A stretch of 64,000 bases of DNA from an uncultured Bacteroidota bacterium (GTDB taxonomy: Bacteria > Bacteroidota > Bacteroidia > Bacteroidales > F082), in assembly GCA_937912115.1 (NCBI GenBank), contig CALDOI010000258.1, positions 16,906 to 80,905 of the forward strand, in the 5' to 3' direction. Positions 28,571 to 37,994 of the stretch are shown here, piece by piece (within the stretch, counting starts at the first letter, position 1; every line of letters starts with the position of its first letter). Both the position numbers and the translations under genes were made by a program. The notes beneath the pieces were generated by a model that saw only the letters and a list, made by a program, of their open reading frames with translations, was not told the DNA's origin and searched no databases.

Positions 28571-30616
28571 CTATTTTATTTCACTACCATTTGTAACATC
28601 ATCAACAGGAGAAACAAAGCAGAGTTTTCCATCTTTATCTTCAGCCATTAGTATCATTCCTTGTGATTCAATTCCCCGTAATTTTCTGGGAGCCAGATTA
28701 ACCAAAATGCTCACTTTCTTGCCAACAATATCTTCGGGTTTATAGTATTCGGCAATTCCTGATACAACAGTTCGCTTATCAATACCCGTATCAACCAGTA
28801 GTTTTAGTAGTTTCTTTGTTTTTGCAACTTTTTCAGCTTCCAATATGGTTCCTGTTCTAATGTCCATTTTCACAAAATCATCAAACTCAATGGTTGGTTT
28901 TGTGGGAGTTGCAGGCTCGGCTTCTTCATTTTCTTTTTTAGTTTCCAGTAGTTTCTGAACCTGATGTTCAATTGTGCTGTCCTCAATTCTCTCAAAAAGC
29001 AACTCCGGTTTGTTCAATTGGTGACCTGCTTTCAATAAATCAGACTTGCCGGCATCTTTCCATTTTAATCCACCTATGTTAACCATTTTTTGTAATTTAT
29101 CAGATGTAAATGGAAGGAATGGCTCACATAGTATTGATAGGTTGGCAACAATCTGTAACGAAACATTTAGTATTTGCTTTACCTTTTCAGGATCGGTTTT
29201 ATAGATTTTCCATGGCTCCATATCGGTTAGATATTTATTGCCAAGTCGTGCCAGATTCATCAACTCACTAAGAGCTTCTCTAAACCTGTATCTTTCGATA
29301 CTGCTCGAGACTATCTCAGGATATTTGGCTATCTCTTTTAAGGTATTTATAGATTCTCCATCAAGATTATCACAATCAGGAACAATACCATCAAAATACT
29401 TTTGGGTAAGCACTAACGTACGATTCACAAAATTGCCAAATATTGCCAATAACTCATTGTTGTTTCTCGCCTGAAAATCTTTCCATGTGAAGTCGTTATC
29501 CTTAGTTTCGGGAGCATTTGCTGTTAATACATAACGTAATACGTCCTGTTTGTCAGGAAACTCTTCGAGGTATTCATGAAGCCATACTGCCCAATTACGG
29601 GAAGTTGATATTTTATCATTTTCCAGATTTAGGAATTCGTTTGCTGGTACGTTTTCAGGCAAGATGTAACTGCCTTCTGCTTTAAGCATTGCAGGAAAAA
29701 TGATACAATGGAATACAATGTTATCCTTGCCAATAAAATGAAGCATCTTCGAATCTTTATCTTTCCAATATGGTTCCCAGTCTTTTCCTGTTTTTTCTGA
29801 CCATTCCTTGGCAGCAGATATGTATCCAATGGGTGCATCAAACCAAACATATAGCACTTTACCTTCTGCATCTTCAATTGGTACTTTTACGCCCCAGTCA
29901 AGATCACGTGTAACAGCTCTTGGTTTTAAACCCTGATCAACCCACGACTTTACCTGTCCGTAAACATTGGGCTTCCAATCATCTTTATGTCCTTTAATAA
30001 TCCATTCCTCAAGCCATGGTTCATATTCATCCAATGGTAAATACCAATGTTTTGTTTCCTTGAGGACAGGAATATTACCGCTTAATGCTGATTTAGGATT
30101 TATTAATTCAAGAGGGCTTAATGACGTGCCACAATTTTCGCATTGGTCGCCGTAGGCTTTTTCAAACCCGCAATGTGGACAAGTTCCTGTAATATATCTA
30201 TCAGCTAAAAACTGCTTATTATCTTCATCGTAATATTGCATATTCGTTTTTTCAATAAACTTTCCATCATCGTAAAGTTTTTTGAAAAATTCGGAAGCAG
30301 TTTCATGATGAATGGGGGCAGATGTACGTGAATACACATCGAAAGAAATTCCAAAATCTTCAAATGATTGTTTTATTATACCATGATATTTATCAACAAT
30401 ATTCTGTGGTGTAACGCCCAATTGTCTGGCTTTAATAGTTATAGGAACGCCATGCTCATCCGATCCGCCAATAAATAACACATCTTTGTTATTCATTCTG
30501 AGGTATCGTACATAAATATCAGCCGGAACATAAACTCCTGCAAGGTGACCTATATGAATTGGTCCATTGGCGTATGGAAGTGCCGATGTTATGGTGTATC
30601 TCTTAATGTCGATCAT
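28571..30616 (-). CDS. metG: Methionyl-tRNA synthetase
   Basis: [43 protein letters not shown] zinc knuckles; [12 protein letters not shown]-terminal tRNA-binding domain. Confidence 0.97.
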   Translation of the reverse strand: MIDIKRYTITSALPYANGPIHIGHLAGVYVPADIYVRYLRMNNKDVLFIGGSDEHGVPITIKARQLGVTPQNIVDKYHGIIKQSFEDFGISFDVYSRTSAPIHHETASEFFKKLYDDGKFIEKTNMQYYDEDNKQFLADRYITGTCPHCGFEKAYGDQCENCGTSLSPLELINPKSALSGNIPVLKETKHWYLPLDEYEPWLEEWIIKGHKDDWKPNVYGQVKSWVDQGLKPRAVTRDLDWGVKVPIEDAEGKVLYVWFDAPIGYISAAKEWSEKTGKDWEPYWKDKDSKMLHFIGKDNIVFHCIIFPAMLKAEGSYILPENVPANEFLNLENDKISTSRNWAVWLHEYLEEFPDKQDVLRYVLTANAPETKDNDFTWKDFQARNNNELLAIFGNFVNRTLVLTQKYFDGIVPDCDNLDGESINTLKEIAKYPEIVSSSIERYRFREALSELMNLARLGNKYLTDMEPWKIYKTDPEKVKQILNVSLQIVANLSILCEPFLPFTSDKLQKMVNIGGLKWKDAGKSDLLKAGHQLNKPELLFERIEDSTIEHQVQKLLETKKENEEAEPATPTKPTIEFDDFVKMDIRTGTILEAEKVAKTKKLLKLLVDTGIDKRTVVSGIAEYYKPEDIVGKKVSILVNLAPRKLRGIESQGMILMAEDKDGKLCFVSPVDDVTNGSEIK

Positions 30617-30663
30617 TTCTTTTGGTTTATTAATCAGTTTATTAGCGATTTTATTTTGAAAAT

Positions 30664-30830
30664 AATGATTGGTTTTGGTATAGAGGTATAAGGGGAATAA
30701 TGGTTAATTAGAATAGCATGCATCTATGATTTTAGTTGCACTAATCTATTTTTATAATTAGTTTTCATTACCCTATAACTTTATATCCCTACTACCCAAT
30801 TTCCAATTTCCTTTTTACCCTCAACACTTA
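30664..30830. repeat. Imperfect palindromic G-rich/C-rich intergenic element, copy 1
   Basis: GGTATAGAGGTATAAGGGGAATAATGGTTAATTAGAATAG on the left vs ...ACCCTATAACTTTATATCCCTACTACCC... on the right; similar to the element at 50862-51072. Confidence 0.45.
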
Positions 30831-30886
30831 TCCTACTTGAAACTATCATTTAAAAAAATTCAGTAATTTCGGCAAAGTTAACCAAT

Positions 30887-31795
30887 ATGTTCAAAATGAT
30901 AAGTCCTCCAATTCTAAAAAAGGGAGATAGGATCGGTATTGTTGCTCCAGCTCGTAAAATAGCAGAAAGAGATCTGTTAGTTTCATTTGATATTATTCGT
31001 CAAAACGGATATGAAGTTGTATTTACCGATAATCTTTTTGCAGAAGAAAATCAGTTTGCCGGCAGCGATGATCTGAGAGCCAATGAATTACAAATTATGC
31101 TTGATGATGATTCAGTCAAGGCAATTATGTTTGCTCGAGGTGGTTATGGAGGTGTCCGCATTATCGACAAGATTGATTTTTCGAAGTTTGTTGAAAATCC
31201 AAAATGGTTAATAGGATATAGCGATATTACTGTTTTTCACAGTCATATATCTCGTAACTTTAGTATCCAAACACTCCATGCAACTATGCCAATTAATTTC
31301 AATGAAAATGATGAAACTGCGTTGGAATCTTTATTTAATGTGCTTCAGGGATCGTTAATAAATGTTGAATTTGAAAGTAATTCATTAAATAGAATAGGAA
31401 ATACGGAAGGTTTATTAACAGGAGGTAATTTATCTGTATTATACAGTTTGTTAGGCAGTTGTTCATTCCCTGAGACTGATGGTAAAATTTTATTTTTGGA
31501 AGATTTGGATGAGTATTTATATCACATCGACAGAATGATGCTTGGATTAAAGCGTGCCGGAAAACTTGAAAATCTTTCCGGATTATTGATTGGTGGAATG
31601 ACCAAAATGAATGATAATGATATCCCTTTTGGAAAAACAGCAGAAGAAATAATTCGTGAAGCAGTTGATGAATATAATTATCCCGTTTATTTTGGATTTC
31701 CAGCCGGACATATTGAAAATAATATAGCTTTGGTAATGGGCCGTAAGGTAAGCATTATCTATGATCAACAAAAAAACGTGTATACTCTAAGATAG
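30887..31795 (+). CDS. LD-carboxypeptidase (S66 family)
   Basis: PPILKKGDRIGIVAPARKI; MFARGGYGGVRIID; WLIGYSDITVFHSHI; ILFLEDLDEYLYHIDRMM. Confidence 0.94.
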   Translation: MFKMISPPILKKGDRIGIVAPARKIAERDLLVSFDIIRQNGYEVVFTDNLFAEENQFAGSDDLRANELQIMLDDDSVKAIMFARGGYGGVRIIDKIDFSKFVENPKWLIGYSDITVFHSHISRNFSIQTLHATMPINFNENDETALESLFNVLQGSLINVEFESNSLNRIGNTEGLLTGGNLSVLYSLLGSCSFPETDGKILFLEDLDEYLYHIDRMMLGLKRAGKLENLSGLLIGGMTKMNDNDIPFGKTAEEIIREAVDEYNYPVYFGFPAGHIENNIALVMGRKVSIIYDQQKNVYTLR

Positions 31796-31828
31796 ATTAT
31801 TTTTGTCGATTCTTAAAGATTTTAAAGC

Positions 31829-32527
31829 ATGCAAGATCCATTTGAGTCAGCATTTTACGATTATTTGAACGGAAAAGAATCCGCCGAAATTACTGTCCAT
31901 TGCAACAAAGGTGAAGTCGAAATAATCCCCATTTCTTATTTTTTCAGGGAGTATAACGGAATGCCTGAACTAGAAAAAAAAGCATTGAGTTTAACCAATG
32001 GAAAGATACTGGATATTGGTGCAGGTTCTGGAATTCACTCCCTGTATCTTCAATCAGAAGGAAAGGATATTACATCTCTCGATATAAAGCCGGGGTTTGT
32101 TGAGGTAATGAAAAAACGGGGACTAAAAAATGTAATTCTCTCAGATATTTTTGACTACAAAGATGGTAGATACGATACATTGTTGATGCTAATGAATGGT
32201 ATTGGTTTTACTAAAAACTTTGAAGGACTGTCAGCATTTCTTAAACAAGCTAAAGAACTTCTGGTACCAGGGGGGCAAATATTATTGGATTCTTCAGATT
32301 TGCTTTATTTATATGAAGATGAAGACGGTTCTTATTCAATTAATCTTAATGATAACTATTACGGCGAAGTTGAATATATAATAGAATACGAAGGAGTTAA
32401 GGGAAAACCGTTTAATTGGCTTTACATTGATTTTGATAATTTGGCCATGCATGCTGAACAAGCCGGGTTTAAATGTGAGCTAATTTTTGAGGATGACCAC
32501 TTCAATTATTTGGCAAGATTGTATTGA
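31829..32527 (+). CDS. Class I SAM-dependent methyltransferase
   Basis: KILDIGAGSGIHSLYLQSEGKDITSLDIKPGFVEVMKKRG; YDTLLMLMNGIGF. Confidence 0.9.
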   Translation: MQDPFESAFYDYLNGKESAEITVHCNKGEVEIIPISYFFREYNGMPELEKKALSLTNGKILDIGAGSGIHSLYLQSEGKDITSLDIKPGFVEVMKKRGLKNVILSDIFDYKDGRYDTLLMLMNGIGFTKNFEGLSAFLKQAKELLVPGGQILLDSSDLLYLYEDEDGSYSINLNDNYYGEVEYIIEYEGVKGKPFNWLYIDFDNLAMHAEQAGFKCELIFEDDHFNYLARLY

Positions 32528-32546
32528 TTTTTGGATGAATTCAAGG

Positions 32547-32681
32547 TTACTCATCTAAAGTAAAAAAGTCCTCCACATTGTTGTATTTGGGAATAATAAC
32601 ATATTTACCTGTGCGATCAATATACCCCCATAATTTATCAACCCTTGCTCTACATAATCCATTGTGGAAATCATGTATCAT
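32547..32681 (-). pseudogene. WG-repeat protein fragment (44 aa)
   Basis: Below the ORF-track size cutoff; hand translation gives MIHDFHNGLCRARVDKLWGYIDRTGKYVIIPKYNNVEDFFTLDE*, a single WG-repeat-like unit. Confidence 0.6.
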
Positions 32682-32709
32682 TATAAAATATTGTTAATTA
32701 TTGAGTCAA

Positions 32710-35262
32710 TTATATTATTATCAGCTTTCTAATAATTCTATTGTTTTTTGTATTGATAAAAATCAAATAATAACCAGGTAAGAGAGATGAAACATCTATC
32801 ACATTATTTCCATTATTAATATATTGGTTAATAAATGTAGTTCCACTAATATTAGAAATCCTGATTTCTGATTCATCTGATGTATTCTTTGTAAGAACAG
32901 TGAGTTTATCGTTTGCCGGATTCGGATAAATTTGTGCTCCGGCAAAATCCAGTTTATTATCTACACCTGTATTGTTAACGTCAATAATAACAAAGCTTGT
33001 GTCAGAATGATTATAGCCATCAAAAATTTGATACTTGAAATAATCAATACCTGAAAATCCGGGATCTACGTAATATGAAAATGAACCATCTGCAGATAAT
33101 GATAGTTCACCATGAGATGGGTATTCGGTAACTTCTGCATTCATATATTTGCCATCAATATCAAAATCATTGCTTAGAATTCCATCTATTGTTTCAATAG
33201 CCAAACCATTGCTATGATCGATAACATAATTATCACAAACAGCAATAGCATTGGCATTGAATTGGGAAATATTACTTGTTATAAACTGAAGGCTTTGTTT
33301 TTCAACTTCTTCAACATTTTCCACAATACTCCAGACTTCCCACATATATCTTCCGGAAGTTTCAATAATACAGTTGTTATGCAAAATCGAGAAAGCAATA
33401 CCATCAGAAATAGTGTCTTCGGTTTCAGATGTACTTCGGTCATCATGAATAACAGACATTGTACTTGGGTCAATAACCTGTAACAGCGACCATGGCAATC
33501 TTATCTCAATGTCTTCATTACTAATAATTACAGCGTCATTACTAGACGAAGGCATTTCGGTACGCCGTAATTCCAGATCACCAATATATTGTATTTCATG
33601 ATTGGGTTGGTTATTTTTCCATCTAACAATATTCCAGGGTGCTCCATTAGTAGGGATTGAATGATAGAGTTGTTCAGGAGGTGATATTCCATGCCAAATA
33701 CCGAAAAGATCATAGGCTTGAGTAACAAATAGTTCGGCTGAAAAGTTGGTTATTTTAAGAAGAAATTCAGCTCTATTGTTAATGGCTTCCCCTCCCGGTA
33801 AAATGGCTTCACCTAATTCGAAAGAATATGTATCAATGGCAAGCCAAATAGTATCTATGTCAGTTAGTTCGTTTTTTATATTTAGTTTGAGGCTAAAAAA
33901 ACTAAAGTCTGTTTTTATGGAAACCTCACTGATTGGACATGTGTCGTTAAAAGTTTCAAATGTTTGGAAAGGGGTATTATTACTTTCAAATTTTTTAAGA
34001 CCAAAATTTTGTTCGGCTGCGGTAATGTTATGCCACAAAACTCTTCGCTCAGGATTAAAATCAATGGGGTCGGTAATCCAGGTGCGCTTAAACCATTCGT
34101 CAATCCAAGCAAAATACATTCCTCCTCCGCACCCTGACTCCACAATATTATTCATCATTCGGATTGTAAATATACCCTGTTCCAACTCACTCATTCCTCC
34201 ATGGTGCATGCCTGAAGATGAATAATGTGCACTTCCCCAACTGGAGGGAACCCCATATTCGGCAATAATAAGAGGGTAACGGTTATAATGGTTTTTTAAG
34301 TCAGATAGATAACCCAGATAACTATTTTGGCCAATGTAATCCTCAAAGCTTTGGTAAACAGGATCATTGCTAATGAAATCCGGGTAGTAAGGATAAGCGT
34401 GGTATGTGGCGAAGTAACCTGCCGGGGCCAATGAAAAATCGATTTCTGCAAGATCAATATGTACAGTATCCTCCCATCCAATTTCTGTGGGATGTTCAAT
34501 AGGGTCGAGGGTTGGCCAGTTTGAGTAGCTTACCGGACGTTCAGTTTGGTATTGTTGTCGTTCGTATTTTACCAAATGATCAAGCCGTGCAGTTATCCAA
34601 ATTTCTGATGGATTTCCAGCATCTAATGAAAAAACCTCACCGTTAAATGATGTTTGATTACTGTGTAATTCGTTTGTAATCATCACCTCATCAGGATGTG
34701 TTTCACGACCAATAATATAAGCAAAAATCCATTTTGATGCATCGGTGTTATAATTCCCAAAGGCTTTGCCAAACCTAGGTTCAATGATTTTATTTCCATG
34801 AATGCAATCAATTACTTCTTCTAACATCAAATTAAAAGTATCTGTGAGATAATACAAGTCTTTATTATAACCTTCAAGTTCTTCATCTAACCAAACCCCA
34901 TGAAATACATATAGAGGACTTTGTTGGTTTTGTAAATTAAATGAGTCAAGAACCTGATAAAATCGAGGATAGTGGAGAGTATAAATTCGAATATTGTTAA
35001 ACCCGGATTCCTTTATTTCTTCAAACCAATTCCAGTATTGTTGTCTTGATGCAGCAAGCTCACCCGGAAAAGTTCCCGGTATTGAAACTCCAAGATTTAC
35101 TCCGTTTAATAAAACAGGTGAGTAACTATGCCCATTCCATATGGTAAGCGATTTGTTATTCGTTGAAAAAGGAATATTGTTATCAGGATTACAATCGAGT
35201 TCCTGACCAGAAATATTAGTAAATATTAGTAATAGAATTGTAGCTATGTATAGTACTTTCAT
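32710..35262 (-). CDS. Secreted glycoside-hydrolase-like TIM-barrel protein with cadherin/Ig-like module and T9SS C-terminal domain
   Basis: Signal peptide; VLLNGVNLGVSIPGTFPGE...GFNNIRIYTLHYPRFYQVLD; PLIIAEYGVPSSWG (acidic residue in glycosidase-like context); ILSNDFDIDGKYMNAEVTEYPSHGELSLSADGSFSYYVDPGFSGIDYFKYQIFDG; C-terminal AQIYPNPANDKLTVLTKNTSDESEIRISNISG...NNRIIRKLIII. Confidence 0.75.
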   Translation of the reverse strand: MKVLYIATILLLIFTNISGQELDCNPDNNIPFSTNNKSLTIWNGHSYSPVLLNGVNLGVSIPGTFPGELAASRQQYWNWFEEIKESGFNNIRIYTLHYPRFYQVLDSFNLQNQQSPLYVFHGVWLDEELEGYNKDLYYLTDTFNLMLEEVIDCIHGNKIIEPRFGKAFGNYNTDASKWIFAYIIGRETHPDEVMITNELHSNQTSFNGEVFSLDAGNPSEIWITARLDHLVKYERQQYQTERPVSYSNWPTLDPIEHPTEIGWEDTVHIDLAEIDFSLAPAGYFATYHAYPYYPDFISNDPVYQSFEDYIGQNSYLGYLSDLKNHYNRYPLIIAEYGVPSSWGSAHYSSSGMHHGGMSELEQGIFTIRMMNNIVESGCGGGMYFAWIDEWFKRTWITDPIDFNPERRVLWHNITAAEQNFGLKKFESNNTPFQTFETFNDTCPISEVSIKTDFSFFSLKLNIKNELTDIDTIWLAIDTYSFELGEAILPGGEAINNRAEFLLKITNFSAELFVTQAYDLFGIWHGISPPEQLYHSIPTNGAPWNIVRWKNNQPNHEIQYIGDLELRRTEMPSSSNDAVIISNEDIEIRLPWSLLQVIDPSTMSVIHDDRSTSETEDTISDGIAFSILHNNCIIETSGRYMWEVWSIVENVEEVEKQSLQFITSNISQFNANAIAVCDNYVIDHSNGLAIETIDGILSNDFDIDGKYMNAEVTEYPSHGELSLSADGSFSYYVDPGFSGIDYFKYQIFDGYNHSDTSFVIIDVNNTGVDNKLDFAGAQIYPNPANDKLTVLTKNTSDESEIRISNISGTTFINQYINNGNNVIDVSSLLPGYYLIFINTKNNRIIRKLIII

Positions 35263-35344
35263 AATTGAAAAATTAGTATTTCGAATTTTATAAAATTAAT
35301 TATAATTTTGAATTGAATTTCAATAGAACAATTAACTTTACACC

Positions 35345-36529
35345 ATGGCTCAAAATAAACGAAGATTTGTTTTTAATCTAGTTATAATTTTAATTGTTTT
35401 AATCCCGGTAATAATGTTAGTAGGATGGCTATTAACACCTAAAAAAACGACTAATATACTCATAGTAGACAAAACTGTATTAACTAAGGATGCTTATGAA
35501 CATAAAGGATTGATCTGGACACTTAAACATCGTAAATATGTAAAACCTGACAACAATTTCTACAACTTAGATGAAGACTACTTAGGTTTTTTTCCTAAGT
35601 CGGATAAGCAATTTGAAATCAATGATCTCAAAAATCTTACCTTAAGTCAAATTGATAGTATTTCGGATACAATTAATATGGTTTACTATACCGACACTTA
35701 CGGTATATACCACAATGAATGGTATTCCGACTCACTACAAAGTGAACACTCAAAGAAGGTTTATGGCGGATTAGATATTAAAGATTATGAGTTATTAAGG
35801 AAGATGAAAGAGAAGAAAAAGCTTATTTTGAGCGAATTTAATTTAATAGCAAACCCAACTTCAATAGCCGTTAGAAGCAAGGTTGAAAATCTATTTGGTT
35901 TTCAGTGGACGGGATGGACTTTAAAATATTTTGAATCGTTGGACACAGCTACTAATCACGAATTGCCAAATTGGGTGATTAATAACTTTATGGAACAGCA
36001 TAATGGTCGTTGGCCATATACTAAATCAGGAATCGTATTTGTAAATGAAGATGAAACTATCTTTATCATGCAAAATGAAGATCATCTTAAACACGAAACA
36101 CCTATTATTACTTCAACAACTTATGCTCACGAGAAGTATAATATTCCTGCTACAATTAATTATCCCTATTGGATAGATATTAATTATGTATCCGACAGTG
36201 TTAATACTGTACTAGCAAATTATAATATTAATACCACTGATGATGGTGATTCATTATTGAGTTATTATAATATTCCATCGAGGTTTCCGGCAGTTTTTGC
36301 CCATACAAGCAATTATCAATTCTATTATTTTGCAGGTGATTTTTGCGATAATGAAATGCCAATGATTACAACATATTTTAAAGGAATTACATGGTTGAAG
36401 CGTTGGCTAATGGAAAGGAGTGACCTAAATAATAGAGAGTTATTTTTTTGGAATTACTATTACCCAATGATTAAAGTGATAATGAATGATAATTATGATC
36501 AATTAAAAAATAGCAAAAAGATTAATTAG
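35345..36529 (+). CDS. Membrane-anchored hypothetical protein, possibly exopolysaccharide-associated
   Basis: One N-terminal TM, then extracytoplasmic domain with SEFNLIANPTSIAVRSKVENLFGFQWTGWTLKYFESLD; divergent from the GH-like gene and convergent with the GT2 gene. Confidence 0.6.
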   Translation: MAQNKRRFVFNLVIILIVLIPVIMLVGWLLTPKKTTNILIVDKTVLTKDAYEHKGLIWTLKHRKYVKPDNNFYNLDEDYLGFFPKSDKQFEINDLKNLTLSQIDSISDTINMVYYTDTYGIYHNEWYSDSLQSEHSKKVYGGLDIKDYELLRKMKEKKKLILSEFNLIANPTSIAVRSKVENLFGFQWTGWTLKYFESLDTATNHELPNWVINNFMEQHNGRWPYTKSGIVFVNEDETIFIMQNEDHLKHETPIITSTTYAHEKYNIPATINYPYWIDINYVSDSVNTVLANYNINTTDDGDSLLSYYNIPSRFPAVFAHTSNYQFYYFAGDFCDNEMPMITTYFKGITWLKRWLMERSDLNNRELFFWNYYYPMIKVIMNDNYDQLKNSKKIN

Positions 36530-37994
36530 TTTTTTTTGCAAAACCCTGCCTTACCATTTTGCCCCATCCTGTTTTTTTCATTATAAAGAAATCGAAATTA
36601 CCTTTTATTCCCCACCAGAGTACTAAAGGATGATAGATTATAGGCTCAATCAGTACATTAATAAATAGTTTAAAAATGTCCCGTTTCTTTTCGTATCTGT
36701 GAAATGTTTTTTCCTCAAATAATATAGCAGCCGTTGACAGTGAAACAGCAAATGAATAAACAAAAACCAATAAGAAGATAAAGAAATCCCAATTTGGTGC
36801 TCCCAACAATGCAATAATTATGAAATATAATATACCAAACAACTCAAAAATGGGCGCTAACCATTCAAAGAAAAACCAATAAGGATAACCCAATAGGCCC
36901 ATGCTCCCATAAGTGGGGTTGAAAAAAACTTTCTTATGTAGAAATAGAGTTTCAATTGTACCACGTGTCCATCTGTTACGTTGACCGCCTAATACTTTTA
37001 AAGTTGTTGGTACTTCGGTCCAGCAAAGAGGATCGGGCACATATTTTATTTTATATTTGAGATTGTTTTCGGCCATGTAACGCCTCATTCTCACAACCAA
37101 CTCCATATCTTCGCCTACTGTTTGGGCAAAGTAGCCTCCGCATGCAATGGCAATTTCTTTGTCGAATAAACCAAGTGCGCCTGAAATCAGTAATAGTCCA
37201 TCAAGTTCGCTCCATCCAATTCGTCCCATTAAAAATGCACGTGTATATTCCAGTACCTGAAATCTGGCCCATAAATTTGTTGGAATGCGCACATCACGAA
37301 TTTGTCCATCTTCAATAATACATGAATTAGCTACCCTAACCGATCCGCCGGTGGCTATAACTCTTTTCGACTTCTCCTCAATAAATGGCTTTACAAGTTT
37401 AAGTAAGGCATCCGACTCAATTATTGAATCAACATCAATTGCAACAAAAAAATCGTTATTCGATATGTTTATGCCTGCATTTAAAGCATCTGCTTTTCCT
37501 CCATTTTCCTTATCAACAATCAGTAAGTTTGCAAACGAACTATTTCGAGATTTATATACTCCTCTAATTTTCTGACAATCGAGATAATAATAATGAGCAT
37601 AATCTACCTTTTCCAGATCGTATGCTTCGATGGCTTTGTTTAAGGTTTCGTCTTTACTCCCATCATTAACAACAATCACTTCAAAATCGTGATAAAAAAG
37701 AGACATTAAGGCTCTTATATTATCTACAATTGTAACCGATTCGTTATAGGCAGGTGCAATTAATGAAATAGAAGGAGCAAAAGGAGATGAGATAATCTCA
37801 TCATACTTCGCATAGCTGCTCTTCTTCATATATTTACGCAATGCTATTGCTGATATTAAAGAAAGAAATATGTATGATGCAATAATGGCTACAACATAAA
37901 CTAGTATTATATTTTCCAGAATTAATCGTATTATTTTAAAGAAATCATACATACTAAATTCTTTTATCAGTGATGTGTAATAGTATATCATCAA
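36522..37994 (-). CDS. Processive-type family 2 glycosyltransferase (likely start at 37952)
   Basis: SLIAPAYNESVTIVDNI, VVNDGSKDET, NGGKADALNAGINIS, AIDVDSIIE, GEDMELVVRMRRY, QRNRWTRGTIETL; C-terminal TM segments. Confidence 0.9.
   Translation of the reverse strand: MMIYYYTSLIKEFSMYDFFKIIRLILENIILVYVVAIIASYIFLSLISAIALRKYMKKSSYAKYDEIISSPFAPSISLIAPAYNESVTIVDNIRALMSLFYHDFEVIVVNDGSKDETLNKAIEAYDLEKVDYAHYYYLDCQKIRGVYKSRNSSFANLLIVDKENGGKADALNAGINISNNDFFVAIDVDSIIESDALLKLVKPFIEEKSKRVIATGGSVRVANSCIIEDGQIRDVRIPTNLWARFQVLEYTRAFLMGRIGWSELDGLLLISGALGLFDKEIAIACGGYFAQTVGEDMELVVRMRRYMAENNLKYKIKYVPDPLCWTEVPTTLKVLGGQRNRWTRGTIETLFLHKKVFFNPTYGSMGLLGYPYWFFFEWLAPIFELFGILYFIIIALLGAPNWDFFIFLLVFVYSFAVSLSTAAILFEEKTFHRYEKKRDIFKLFINVLIEPIIYHPLVLWWGIKGNFDFFIMKKTGWGKMVRQGFAKKTN

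Noticed and set aside
33746-34225. 159-aa + strand ORF inside the glycosidase-like gene
   Set aside because: Antisense shadow; the - strand frame has signal peptide, barrel motifs and T9SS tail.
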